Shown in pieces: positions 1-8,268 of a stretch of 64,000 nucleotides of DNA. Under the pieces are notes generated by a model. It had not been told where the DNA came from, made no database searches, and saw only the letters and a program-made list of their open reading frames with translations. This DNA is from G963665925 sp963676345 (GTDB lineage: Bacteria; Bacillota; Clostridia; Peptostreptococcales; Acidaminobacteraceae), in assembly GCA_963676345.2 (NCBI GenBank), contig CAXXTS010000003.1:62001-126000 (forward strand), in the 5' to 3' direction. Both the position numbers and the translations under genes were made by a program. The first letter of the stretch is position 1; the number at the start of each line of letters is the position of its first letter.

Positions 1-20
1 AGTTATATAGGAGGGGTAGG

Positions 21-1745
21 ATGAGAAAAGACTATTTAACGAGAATCACATGTATGCTAATGTTTCTTTTACTTATGCGTGCTTCTATGACATTTGCAGA
101 AAACACTACACAAACAGGTCAAGACGCTTTTTCAAAGGAAATTTTTTCAGAGAAAATTAAAGTTGGAACGCTTGTTGGAACCTATAAAAAAAGTCAGGCG
201 ATTGTGTCGGTGGAAACGAGAGGCAGTGGCATCGGTGAGAAAAACATTCCTGTCTATGAAATCGACGGAGCACTTGCAATCTGTGTCGAAGACCTCCAGT
301 ATTATGGGTATCATATGAATTGGAATCCTGAGACAAGAGTAACCCGTATGGTTTATGACGGTGTGAATTTTCAGGGAACAACGGATTATAAAAAAAGCCA
401 AGGCAATATTTATTATAGTGATATTGATATATATATTGGAGAACAAGAAGTGGACGCCTATAATATTGGCGGATTTTCCTTAGTCAAGGTGTCTGACTTA
501 TTTGAACTGGACTCAGACCTCTTTGTAAGAAGGAAGTTTGATCAGGAAGAAATGCCTTTTGAACTTTCCGGGTCGGTTATTTTACAGGATGGCCAGCGCA
601 CTCGCTCAGAAGACATAAAGGGAAAGGTTATCGTTTATACATATGGTTATAGGGGGCGACCTGTACCAATTGCTGAAAAGGACTTTCTCATACCATCTGG
701 GCAAAATTCCACTTCCTATGCAATTGGTGAGGGTGACTTAAGCCCTGAAGCTGAAGACGAATACTTAATGTATTCATACGCCGGATTTCAAGATAAGTTC
801 ATAAGTTATCAGCTTGCGTCAGGTAATGATCAGTACATCGATTTAAAAGATGGGTTGCCACTTGACTATGAAGCCTTTGTGATTCATCTTGACCCGTTTA
901 AAGTAAATTACGCCGACCTAAATATCCAGATTTTTAAAAAGGCAACTGTACAAGGCCTTGTAGAGATGGACAAAAAAATTGTAAATTTGGGTGGCGATTA
1001 CAACCGGGTGCTCAAAGTTACGGCAATTCCAGAAGCGGCGGATGATCAAACAGCATCGCCCATCATATCTAAAATGTTCACAGTACCTCAAATTGAAACC
1101 AGCATTGAGTATGATTTGGATGTGATTGCAGACAGAGCTTATAAGTTTAAGTACGAGCTGACGCGCTACCATGGTTTTCCGCCTAAGTACGGTATGTGGA
1201 TAGGGCCGTCCTTGCCACTTATGAATACAGTATATTACAACATCAATGGCAATGTGTCTTTAATAGAAGACAGCTCGGTTGTTTATTTTCAGGATGATTT
1301 GGAGGCAACTATAGACATTCTACTACCAGTTCCTGAAGGGGTGGCACATGGGTGTGTTTATCAGACAGACATTCAGACCTTTTTTGAGGATGTAAATATA
1401 AGGGGCATTAACGTAGATGGCTATATGGCAGTGTATTTGAAGGATATTGAAGCCATGGGTTATGAAGTGATTCAGGAAGAAGAGGCGCACGTTTTAGTGC
1501 TTCAAGTGCATGATAGCAGTGAGAAGAGCTTACTGGATAGACCGCAGGGAAGTGACGATACGCTGGTTGAACCGCTTGGAGAAATTGTGTATTCAAACTT
1601 GGCACTGCAATGTGATGAAAAAGAGATACCAGCCTATCGCTATAATGGGGATGTGGTTATACTCGCAGACGACTTAGCCCTACTCGGATTTAAAGTGAAG
1701 TATTCGGAAACAGACAGAGCCCTATATATTGAGACAATCAAATAA
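21..1745 (+). CDS. Secreted stalk-domain (copper amine oxidase N-like) protein
   Basis: A 574-residue exported protein of unknown function. Residues 1-26 form a signal peptide (basic start, leucine-rich core, cleavage after TFA). Two regions, about residues 75-115 and 535-574, share the pattern of an exposed Ile-Pro-x-Tyr start, a hydrophobic LAxLG/LQYYGY helix and a closing strand with WNPETR or YSETDRALYIE; this is the stalk-type fold related to the N-terminal domain of copper amine oxidase, common in clostridial surface proteins and not itself an oxidase. A similar unit may lie near residue 470. The middle is beta-rich with no catalytic motif that I recognise. The start is fixed by GGAGGGG at 10-16, five bases before the ATG. 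It stands alone and converges on the ABC/phosphatase operon. A role at the cell wall is inference. Confidence 0.7.
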   Translation: MRKDYLTRITCMLMFLLLMRASMTFAENTTQTGQDAFSKEIFSEKIKVGTLVGTYKKSQAIVSVETRGSGIGEKNIPVYEIDGALAICVEDLQYYGYHMNWNPETRVTRMVYDGVNFQGTTDYKKSQGNIYYSDIDIYIGEQEVDAYNIGGFSLVKVSDLFELDSDLFVRRKFDQEEMPFELSGSVILQDGQRTRSEDIKGKVIVYTYGYRGRPVPIAEKDFLIPSGQNSTSYAIGEGDLSPEAEDEYLMYSYAGFQDKFISYQLASGNDQYIDLKDGLPLDYEAFVIHLDPFKVNYADLNIQIFKKATVQGLVEMDKKIVNLGGDYNRVLKVTAIPEAADDQTASPIISKMFTVPQIETSIEYDLDVIADRAYKFKYELTRYHGFPPKYGMWIGPSLPLMNTVYYNINGNVSLIEDSSVVYFQDDLEATIDILLPVPEGVAHGCVYQTDIQTFFEDVNIRGINVDGYMAVYLKDIEAMGYEVIQEEEAHVLVLQVHDSSEKSLLDRPQGSDDTLVEPLGEIVYSNLALQCDEKEIPAYRYNGDVVILADDLALLGFKVKYSETDRALYIETIK

Positions 1746-1812
1746 GGACAGGCATTAATAAGGCAAAAGTCTTTTGAGGTTTGCTTGAAGATGTTTTGAT
1801 GTACTGAGTAAG

Positions 1813-1855
1813 AAAAGCAGATGTAGCGTAGATATGCGCTTCATCTGCTTTTTTA
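1813..1855. terminator. Bidirectional intrinsic terminator
   Basis: An 11-bp perfect stem (AAAAGCAGATG at 1813-1823 with its complement at 1842-1852) is flanked by A and T runs on both sides. It sits between two convergent genes and can serve both. Confidence 0.8.
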
Positions 1856-1869
1856 GGGTATATCTACGC

Positions 1870-2706
1870 TTACACTTTTAAGTATACAGCGGTTGCATCA
1901 TCATGTTTTCTCAAGCGGCTATATGTGCTAAAACCCTTGAGTTCTATTTCGCGAAGGATTGGAATCATGCTGTCTACACCGGCGGTTTGAACTTTATTAA
2001 AAAGCGCTTCAAGTGTGCAGTGCCTGTATTTGTTGTAAAGGGCTGTGTACCCATCTGACATAATCAGAATGTCTTTAAGGTCAGATGCGGAAGCGGTTTT
2101 ATAGATTCCACGAGAAATTGCAGTAGGTTCGTGTTCAAGAATGGCATACCCCTCAGGTGTATTCATAGATGACCGGTTGCGCTGAAGCACGTCCAGTTCT
2201 GCCTGTGTATAGCCATTGAAGACAATGTGCTGACTGCGGTTTTTTGTGTTTGCAATCATTGAAATGACTTCAGCATCGAGCGATTCTATACTTGTGTCAG
2301 TGATAACATCAATGTGGTTATCTTCATAGCGCAGTGCAATTTCAACATCTCCAAGCACGTAGCATTCAAGTATATCTTCATTTTGACGCACAATTCCGAT
2401 GGCTGCGGAAGCTCTGTCCAGTTTAGAGAGCGACTGGGGAGCTGTAAATTTTGAGAAGGCGCTGTTAATAGATTCGACCCCTTCGATAAGGACCTCATGC
2501 ACGGTGCGTGATGTACTTGACAAGGCCGCGTTTAAATAGCGGGACCACCAATCAACCATCCAAACGACATCATTTGGGGCATCCGTCAGGTTGACCGTGC
2601 GTAGTGGAAGAGCCCCATCCATGACCCAAGCGGCATTGGAGCAGACGCCGCATGCATCTTCGTTATGCTGTTTGTAGGTGTTTGTAATCCAATCTGTATG
2701 TTTCAT
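1870..2706 (-). CDS. PP2C/PPM-family protein phosphatase in an ABC transporter operon
   Basis: A 278-residue soluble metal-dependent phosphatase of the PPM/PP2C superfamily. The family's metal-binding signatures are visible: NEDA near residue 15, VMDGA near residue 28, LIMSDGY near residue 215 and a C-terminal KHDDATAVYL. There is no membrane segment or sensor domain. Its start codon overlaps the stop of the permease gene by 4 nt (ATGA), so it is the last, translationally coupled gene of the binding protein-ATPase-permease operon. Family knowledge suggests dephosphorylation of a Ser/Thr protein, or of a small phosphorylated substrate. The unusual position suggests it either regulates the importer or acts on the imported compound; the sequence cannot decide which. 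Confidence 0.8.
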   Translation of the reverse strand: MKHTDWITNTYKQHNEDACGVCSNAAWVMDGALPLRTVNLTDAPNDVVWMVDWWSRYLNAALSSTSRTVHEVLIEGVESINSAFSKFTAPQSLSKLDRASAAIGIVRQNEDILECYVLGDVEIALRYEDNHIDVITDTSIESLDAEVISMIANTKNRSQHIVFNGYTQAELDVLQRNRSSMNTPEGYAILEHEPTAISRGIYKTASASDLKDILIMSDGYTALYNKYRHCTLEALFNKVQTAGVDSMIPILREIELKGFSTYSRLRKHDDATAVYLKV

Positions 2707-4394
2707 GATATTGTCCTCCCATTTGGAATGAGTTTGTAAATTAGACTGCTAAGCACCCCTGAAACGAGAACAAGTAGGGCGCCATAGGCCATGGCCAGTC
2801 CGATTCGATATTCAAACACCCCATTAACCATGGCGATGGAGATCGGTTTGTTAGAAGCAGTATATAAAAATGCAGAGAGGGTGTATTCACCCAGACTGCG
2901 GATAAAGACAAGTAAAAAACCAGCTAGGATACCCGGTGTTAAAATGGGAACAATGATACGCCAGAAGGTTTGAACTTTATTTGCGCCCAGTGTTTTTGAG
3001 GCCTCTACATAGGTTGTATTAAGGCCGTTCATTGAAACCCCTAGCGTTCGAACCATGACCGGAATGGCACTTATAAAATATGCAATGGGCAGTAGAATGT
3101 ATGAACCGGCAAGGGCACGGCCCAATGTGAACCAGGCGGGGGTATTGAAAGCATTTATCGTGTTAATGGCAATTGCGCTGGCTGGCATGGCGAATGGCAA
3201 CATAATGAGAAACTCAAGGAGTGGCTTAATACCATAGCGAGATTTTACCAGGATGGCAGACGCAGGCAGGCCGACCAATAGGGTTGCAAGTGCCGCAGAA
3301 AAGGCCATGAATATACTGTTTTTAAAAGGGGCGAAAACCCTAGGCCGCGTGAAAATGGCGCGGTAGTTGTCAAGTGAAAAATCATGTGGAAAGATCTCGA
3401 TCATCCATGTGCCCGGTGTAACAAAAGAAACGATAAAAATAAGTATAATGGGTGCCAAAATGAGTAAGCAGAGTCCAAACAGCAGTGTGTGCTGGACAAG
3501 GCTATAAGACCGGTTCTTAAAACGCACAGGTTTGAAGGTTGAGCCCCGTACTGAACTGGTGAATTGGACTTTGCGTTCATATAAGCGCATCATCCACCAG
3601 AAGCATAGGGACATTCCAGTTAGCAGGACGACCTGCATAGCGGCAACAGACATGTAATTGTTCGCTTTGGACATCAAAATTTGCACCGTAAGGACGCGGT
3701 AGCTGCCCCCAAGGATACTGGGCGCTGAAAAAGAACCGATTCCCGACATGAATGTCATAATGCTTGAAGCGATAAGGGCTGGTTTTAAAAAAGGAATAAT
3801 GACGGTTTTAAAAAGAGTCCACCTAGAGGCCCCCATACTGCGCGCAGCTTCAAGTAGGGACGTGTCAATTTGGCGTATGCCAATGGACACATTCAAATAG
3901 AAATAAACGTATTGCGTGTAGGCATGCACAAAGAGAATGCCACTGAGTCCAGAGAAGTGGTAAGGGATTTTGTCCATTTCAAATAAGAGCTTGATGGACT
4001 GTGTAACCATACCGCTTTCGCCATAGAGCTGCATAAATGCAAAAACAATAATAAGTCCTGGGAGTGCAATGGGGATCAGTAGAATTTTATCGAGCAGGGC
4101 CTGAAAAGGCGTGTGAAAGTAGTGGACTAAAAAAGCTAGGAGCGTACCAATACCCCCGCAAATCAGGACGGTTAGAAAGCCCAGCAGAAGAGAGTTTTCA
4201 ACTGCCAGTACGCTGTTGGGTTCACTAAAAAATGCACGGTAGCTTTCCAGTGAAAAGGCCCCTGTTGGTGTGACGCTAACTTTAAAGGTTTTAAGTGCAG
4301 GCATGAGAATCAGTATGGTCAAGCAAGCTATAAGGACCATAACAAGGCTGTAGTGCATCCATTTTTTTAAAGTGTGTTGTTCTAAATGAATCAT
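2703..4394 (-). CDS. ABC transporter permease, fused two-domain (Fe3+/aminoethylphosphonate class)
   Basis: A 563-residue integral membrane protein with two complete permease halves, each with about six transmembrane helices. Each half carries an EAA loop that docks with the ATPase: EAARSMGASRW near residue 185 and EASKTLGANKVQ near residue 465. Fused permeases of this size are typical of the FbpB/AfuB/ThiP group, which imports Fe3+, thiamine or 2-aminoethylphosphonate. It lies 13 bp after the ATPase gene and overlaps the phosphatase gene by 4 nt. The inserted loop between the halves (around residue 270-300) is basic, as expected on the cytoplasmic side. Substrate is not determinable from this gene. 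Confidence 0.88.
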   Translation of the reverse strand: MIHLEQHTLKKWMHYSLVMVLIACLTILILMPALKTFKVSVTPTGAFSLESYRAFFSEPNSVLAVENSLLLGFLTVLICGGIGTLLAFLVHYFHTPFQALLDKILLIPIALPGLIIVFAFMQLYGESGMVTQSIKLLFEMDKIPYHFSGLSGILFVHAYTQYVYFYLNVSIGIRQIDTSLLEAARSMGASRWTLFKTVIIPFLKPALIASSIMTFMSGIGSFSAPSILGGSYRVLTVQILMSKANNYMSVAAMQVVLLTGMSLCFWWMMRLYERKVQFTSSVRGSTFKPVRFKNRSYSLVQHTLLFGLCLLILAPIILIFIVSFVTPGTWMIEIFPHDFSLDNYRAIFTRPRVFAPFKNSIFMAFSAALATLLVGLPASAILVKSRYGIKPLLEFLIMLPFAMPASAIAINTINAFNTPAWFTLGRALAGSYILLPIAYFISAIPVMVRTLGVSMNGLNTTYVEASKTLGANKVQTFWRIIVPILTPGILAGFLLVFIRSLGEYTLSAFLYTASNKPISIAMVNGVFEYRIGLAMAYGALLVLVSGVLSSLIYKLIPNGRTIS

Positions 4395-4407
4395 GCAGTG
4401 TCCTCCC

Positions 4408-5445
4408 TCAGGCCTTTAAAATTACAGCAGAATCAGGCTCTATGCTAAGCTGCACAGCATCTCCAACGCCAAGTGGAAGCGGGCTGTTTTGAGTGTTAGG
4501 CATAGTGACCTTGACCAGCTCCTGCGCGGCGCGTACTTGGTATTCTTTGAGTGTTCCCGTGAAATAGATGGCCTCAATAATGCCGGTATTCATAGTGTTT
4601 GGTGCAGGTGAATGCAGGGTGATGTTTTGCGGTCGAATTGAGAGCATATCTTCGGGATTCAGTGTGAGAGAATCAATCCCCAGACATTTTCCAAAGGCAG
4701 GATTTTGCATCAGTTTTTCACCTGACCAAAGGTTGGTATCGCCAATAAATTGGGCGACAAAGGCATTTTGTGGCTGGTTGTAAATTTCTTCGGGTGAGCC
4801 AACCTGAAGGCACTGGCCCTTATGGAGAACTGCGATTCGGTCGGACATGGACAGGGCCTCTGTTTGATCGTGCGTAACAAAGAGCGTGGTTATACCCAAG
4901 TTTCGAATGATACTTACTATTTCCAGTCGCATAGATGCCCGCAGGCGTGCGTCCAAATTAGAAAGGGGTTCATCTAGAAGCAGAACCTTGGGCTCCATTG
5001 CCAGAGATCGCGCTAGAGCAATGCGCTGTTGCTCGCCACCAGAAAGTTCGGAAATTTGCCGGTTTTCGTAGCCTTCCAGCTCAACCATGGATAAGTATTT
5101 GCGTACACGCAGCTTAGACTCTTTTTTTGATAGCTTACGGATTTTCAAACTGTATTCAATATTTTCGTAAACGGTCATAAAAGGGAAGAGTGCATAGTTT
5201 TGAAAAACCATACCCACTGAGCGTTTTTCGCTAGGCAGGTGTGTCACATCATGCTCCCCAATATGAATACGACCCTCATCTGGAGAAATCAGTCCGGCGA
5301 CCATGCGCAGGAGGGTGGTCTTTCCACAGCCGGAAGGACCAAGCAGTGTGAAAAACTCGCCTTCTCTAATGTGGAGGTTTATATTGGCACAGGCGCGCGT
5401 TTGGCCATAAGCCTTATTGATGTTTGTAAGTTTTATGGTTCCCAT
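4408..5445 (-). CDS. ABC transporter ATP-binding protein (PotA/FbpC-like)
   Basis: A 345-residue nucleotide-binding subunit. Walker A GPSGCGKTT is near residue 37, the Q-loop follows in VFQNYALFPFMTV, the signature LSGGEQQRIALARSLA is near residue 134, and Walker B VLLLDEPLSNLDA is followed by the switch histidine in FVTHDQTEA. After residue 240 comes a C-terminal TOBE-type region (LSIRPQNITL), which marks the iron/polyamine/phosphonate importer group. It is expressed after the binding-protein gene, across a 70-bp spacer with a partial terminator, and before the fused permease. Energises uptake at the inner face of the membrane. Confidence 0.92.
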   Translation of the reverse strand: MGTIKLTNINKAYGQTRACANINLHIREGEFFTLLGPSGCGKTTLLRMVAGLISPDEGRIHIGEHDVTHLPSEKRSVGMVFQNYALFPFMTVYENIEYSLKIRKLSKKESKLRVRKYLSMVELEGYENRQISELSGGEQQRIALARSLAMEPKVLLLDEPLSNLDARLRASMRLEIVSIIRNLGITTLFVTHDQTEALSMSDRIAVLHKGQCLQVGSPEEIYNQPQNAFVAQFIGDTNLWSGEKLMQNPAFGKCLGIDSLTLNPEDMLSIRPQNITLHSPAPNTMNTGIIEAIYFTGTLKEYQVRAAQELVKVTMPNTQNSPLPLGVGDAVQLSIEPDSAVILKA

Positions 5446-5458
5446 AGTGTCTCCTCAA

Positions 5459-5496
5459 AAGGACAAAAGCGTAAGAAGAGAGTCTCTCCTTACGCT
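5459..5496 (-). terminator. Intra-operon attenuating hairpin
   Basis: AGCGTAAGAAGAGA at 5468-5481 pairs with 5483-5496 with a single mismatch and, read on the minus strand, is followed by a T-rich stretch. It lies between the binding-protein gene and the ATPase gene, the usual place for partial termination that keeps the binding protein in excess. Confidence 0.6.
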
Positions 5497-5515
5497 GTGT
5501 CATGCTTATTCGGAA

Positions 5516-6646
5516 TTAAAGTGCGTCTTTTTGAGCGTCTTTAATTTCAGTATCCCATTTTTGCATCCATTCTGACTGTGTTTGAGAAAGTGCACCCCAA
5601 TCCACATCCATAACATTCAGTTCAATTTCGCCCATCCATGCCGGTGCATCCGCAATTGCGTCTGGGTGAGTCGGCATTCTATTGAATGTGTTTGCATAAA
5701 GCGCTTGAATTTTGGCACTGCCTGCAAAATCAATGAAGGCCTTTGCAGCTTTAGGATGCTTGGCATTATTAATCAGTCCAATACAGTCTGTAATGACAGG
5801 AGAACCACTCTTGGCATTTACAATTTCAAGGTTCATGTTGTTATTCTCACGGTTGTCAATGACAGAGCTGAGTGTTGCAAAACTTACACTTGCTTCTTTT
5901 CGTCCAATAGCTTGAAGCTGTAGAGAACCGCTTCCGTAATACTGTTTTGTGTTCTTGTCAACGTCTGCAAGGTACTTCCATCCATCTTCAATATTGCCTG
6001 CTTTTTCAAACTGTTGAAGCAATGCTGAGTACGTAGCACGTGCTGATGATGAGAGCGCGTTTCTAAAGACCAGCTGATCCTTGAAGCGTTCATCTGTAAG
6101 ATCACTCCAGTCCTTTGGTGCGTCTTCAGCCGATACTAGGTCAGCATTATAGAACATGACAACAGGTGTTTGGATTGTTCCGAAGAAGTATCCTTCTGCA
6201 TCTTTAAAAAGCGGGTTGATCGTGTCACCCCAGCTCGGTGTATAAGCTTCAAATAAATCTTCTTGCTTCAGCTCTAAAAAGACTGCTGATGAAGCGCCAA
6301 ACATAACATCTGATTGCGGGTTTTCTTTTTCAGCACGTACACGGTCAGCAAGTTCCCCTTTTAGATTAATGAACTCGACCTGTACACCTGTTTCTTTTTC
6401 AAACTCTGTTGCTACCAGTTCAAGCATTTCCTCGCTGTGTGTAGAGTAGATAACCACTTTGTCTTCAAGCTCTACTGAATCTGCTGGCGCTTCAGGCGTA
6501 CTTTCTTGAGTACTTGTTTCTGTACTTGTTTCTGTAGTTGCTTCTTGATCTGCGGCTTCTTGCTCAGGTGCACTTTGTGCGCATCCTGCAACAGCAATCA
6601 GCATAACTGCGACCAGAAGCAGCCCCATAAATTTTCTTTTTAACAT
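5516..6646 (-). CDS. Extracellular substrate-binding lipoprotein, Fe3+/phosphonate ABC family
   Basis: A 376-residue binding protein and the first gene of the minus-strand importer operon. A signal peptide ends in the lipobox AVAGC (Cys near residue 22), followed by a long acidic Thr/Ser/Glu linker to residue 50. The mature part starts VVIYSTHSEEM and contains the pattern RVRAEKENPQSDVMFGAS, typical of the AfuA/FbpA-type family 1 proteins that bind Fe3+, phosphonates or small phosphate esters. A Tyr-Tyr pair (KQYYGSGS, near residue 237) resembles the ligand tyrosines of ferric-binding proteins, but this alone is weak. A good ribosome site (GAGGAG) precedes the ATG. Substrate left open between Fe3+ and an organophosphonate. 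Confidence 0.87.
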   Translation of the reverse strand: MLKRKFMGLLLVAVMLIAVAGCAQSAPEQEAADQEATTETSTETSTQESTPEAPADSVELEDKVVIYSTHSEEMLELVATEFEKETGVQVEFINLKGELADRVRAEKENPQSDVMFGASSAVFLELKQEDLFEAYTPSWGDTINPLFKDAEGYFFGTIQTPVVMFYNADLVSAEDAPKDWSDLTDERFKDQLVFRNALSSSARATYSALLQQFEKAGNIEDGWKYLADVDKNTKQYYGSGSLQLQAIGRKEASVSFATLSSVIDNRENNNMNLEIVNAKSGSPVITDCIGLINNAKHPKAAKAFIDFAGSAKIQALYANTFNRMPTHPDAIADAPAWMGEIELNVMDVDWGALSQTQSEWMQKWDTEIKDAQKDAL

Positions 6647-6938
6647 TCGCGTCTCCTCATAAATTCATAATCCCTAGTTCAACCGTTGTTATAACTCGTC
6701 TGATGATACCATTTGCAATACAAGGCATCTATAAATATCAAAATAATTGATACTGAATGGAGAAATGGAAAAAAAACCAATACCTTACAAAAACACTCGG
6801 ACTTTTTGAGTTCTCATGAAACTATAAGCAAAAATTAATTTTTAGTATGTATGATTAAGATGAAAAGATAAAAGGGTAGTGTATAGGATAAATAGGACCG
6901 AAATCATCGGTTGATTGTATGCAAACTTGGAGGCAAGT

Positions 6939-7934
6939 ATGAATGCTCAAAAAATGAAAGCCATTTTGTACAGTGCATATGGTGGCACAGAAAAACTTAT
7001 GCTGCAAGAAACGAAAAAACCGGACCTCAAAAGCGATGAAGTGCTGATTCGTGTTTGTGCGGTGTCGGTAAATGATTTTGATTTGGGGATGCTTATGGGT
7101 GTGCCCTATATTTTGAGGGTTCAAAATGGCATAAGTAAGCCTAAAAAGGTACATATTCTGGGCTCGGATATTGCAGGAAAGGTAGAGGCAGTAGGTGCAT
7201 CCGTCACGAAATTTCAAATTGGGGACAGGGTATACGGAGATCTATCAGACCGCTGGGGGGGCTTTGAGGAGTACTGCGCAGCAAACGAGAGCGAAGTAAA
7301 GCTTATGCCGGACAGCCTGACCTATACTGAAGCTGCAGCACTGCCTCAAGCAGGTGCTCTTGCTTATCAAGCTCTGTTTGATTATGGTAAAGCAAAAGAA
7401 GGAGAACGGGTGCTTATTAATGGTGCAGGTGGCGGGGTAGGAACCCTAGGTGTCCAGATGGCAAAAGAAGCGGGACTTGTGGTTGATGGCGTTGACACAC
7501 CTTCAAAATTTGATGTTATGAAAGCGACAGGATTTCGCAATAGGATAGATTATAGAACGGAAGATTTTACTCAGAAGTCTGAGGTCTATGATATTGTCAT
7601 AGACAATAAAATGAACAGGCCTATTCGGCGCTGTTTAAAAGTCTTGAAACCGGGTGGGCGGTATTTGGTCATCGGCGGCGGGTCGTGGTCAATCTTTAAA
7701 GTCCTGATACTAAGCACATGGATTCGTCTTTTTACAAATAAGCGTATTCAACTTGTCATGCTTAAGAAGAATCGCGGGCTTGAATATATGGAAAAACTCC
7801 ATTTAGCAGGGAATCTCCAAGTTATAATGGAGCCAGTTGTATCACTTAATAAAGGTATAGAAGCTATAGAGACCTACAGTCAAAACAATTTTACAGGTAA
7901 AGTGGTCATCGACCTTGCTGGTAATTCAAAATAG
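6939..7934 (+). CDS. Zinc-independent medium-chain dehydrogenase / quinone oxidoreductase-like protein
   Basis: A 331-residue cytosolic NAD(P)H-dependent oxidoreductase of the MDR superfamily. The N-terminal GroES-like fold carries GSDIAGKVEAVG and GDRVYGDL; the Rossmann domain has the nucleotide motif INGAGGGVGTLGVQMAK near residue 145. The zinc-ligand cysteines of alcohol dehydrogenases are absent, which places it with the quinone oxidoreductase/NADPH reductase branch. I start at ATG 6939 because GGAGG at 6929-6933 is five bases upstream; a TTG eight codons earlier lacks a site. It is monocistronic, and its substrate is unknown. Confidence 0.8.
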   Translation: MNAQKMKAILYSAYGGTEKLMLQETKKPDLKSDEVLIRVCAVSVNDFDLGMLMGVPYILRVQNGISKPKKVHILGSDIAGKVEAVGASVTKFQIGDRVYGDLSDRWGGFEEYCAANESEVKLMPDSLTYTEAAALPQAGALAYQALFDYGKAKEGERVLINGAGGGVGTLGVQMAKEAGLVVDGVDTPSKFDVMKATGFRNRIDYRTEDFTQKSEVYDIVIDNKMNRPIRRCLKVLKPGGRYLVIGGGSWSIFKVLILSTWIRLFTNKRIQLVMLKKNRGLEYMEKLHLAGNLQVIMEPVVSLNKGIEAIETYSQNNFTGKVVIDLAGNSK

Positions 7935-8070
7935 GAATAGGCACGCGAAGCGTCCTTATTAGAATTTTAGTAAATGATTTCATAGCGGTATCTCCAATCT
8001 TGTATAATTGCGTTTGTTTAAATGCGCTTAATACAAGGATATGAAAATAATATAAAATGACCTGAAATTG

Positions 8071-8110
8071 AAACGGGTATCCTCCAAGACTGTGGAGGAT
8101 ACCCGTTTTT
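8071..8110. terminator. Bidirectional intrinsic terminator
   Basis: A perfect 15-bp stem (8071-8085 with 8094-8108, loop AAGACTGT) ends in TTTTT on the plus strand. It lies between the convergent oxidoreductase gene and the NSS/MetS-like operon. Confidence 0.85.
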
Positions 8111-8172
8111 ATAGTTCATAACACACCAGAGAGGCGGTGTGCACTGCATATTATAAATTCTGCGTATGTGAT

Positions 8173-8268
8173 TTAGTCGTTTTTCATAGCAATTGAAAGA
8201 CAAAAAGCAAATCCGCCCCATGTGATGCCAATTGCGATAACTGCGAATAGAATAGCACTTGCACTCAT
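8173..8268 (-). CDS. metS: MetS-like small subunit of NSS amino acid transporter
   Basis: A 31-residue ORF reading MSASAILFAVIAIGITWGGF then AFCLSIAMKND: one hydrophobic helix with a WGGF centre and a short charged end. This length, composition and position match the MetS small subunit known in Corynebacterium, which is required by the MetP sodium-coupled methionine/alanine transporter. Its ATG overlaps the stop codon of the transporter gene (TAATG), so translation is coupled. It would form an inner-membrane complex with the neighbouring transporter. Identification rests on context and shape, as 31 residues give little sequence signal. Confidence 0.8.
   Translation of the reverse strand: MSASAILFAVIAIGITWGGFAFCLSIAMKND

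Noticed and set aside
2791..3237. Plus-strand open frames inside the permease gene
   Set aside because: They are antisense to conserved membrane helices and have no ribosome site or family similarity.
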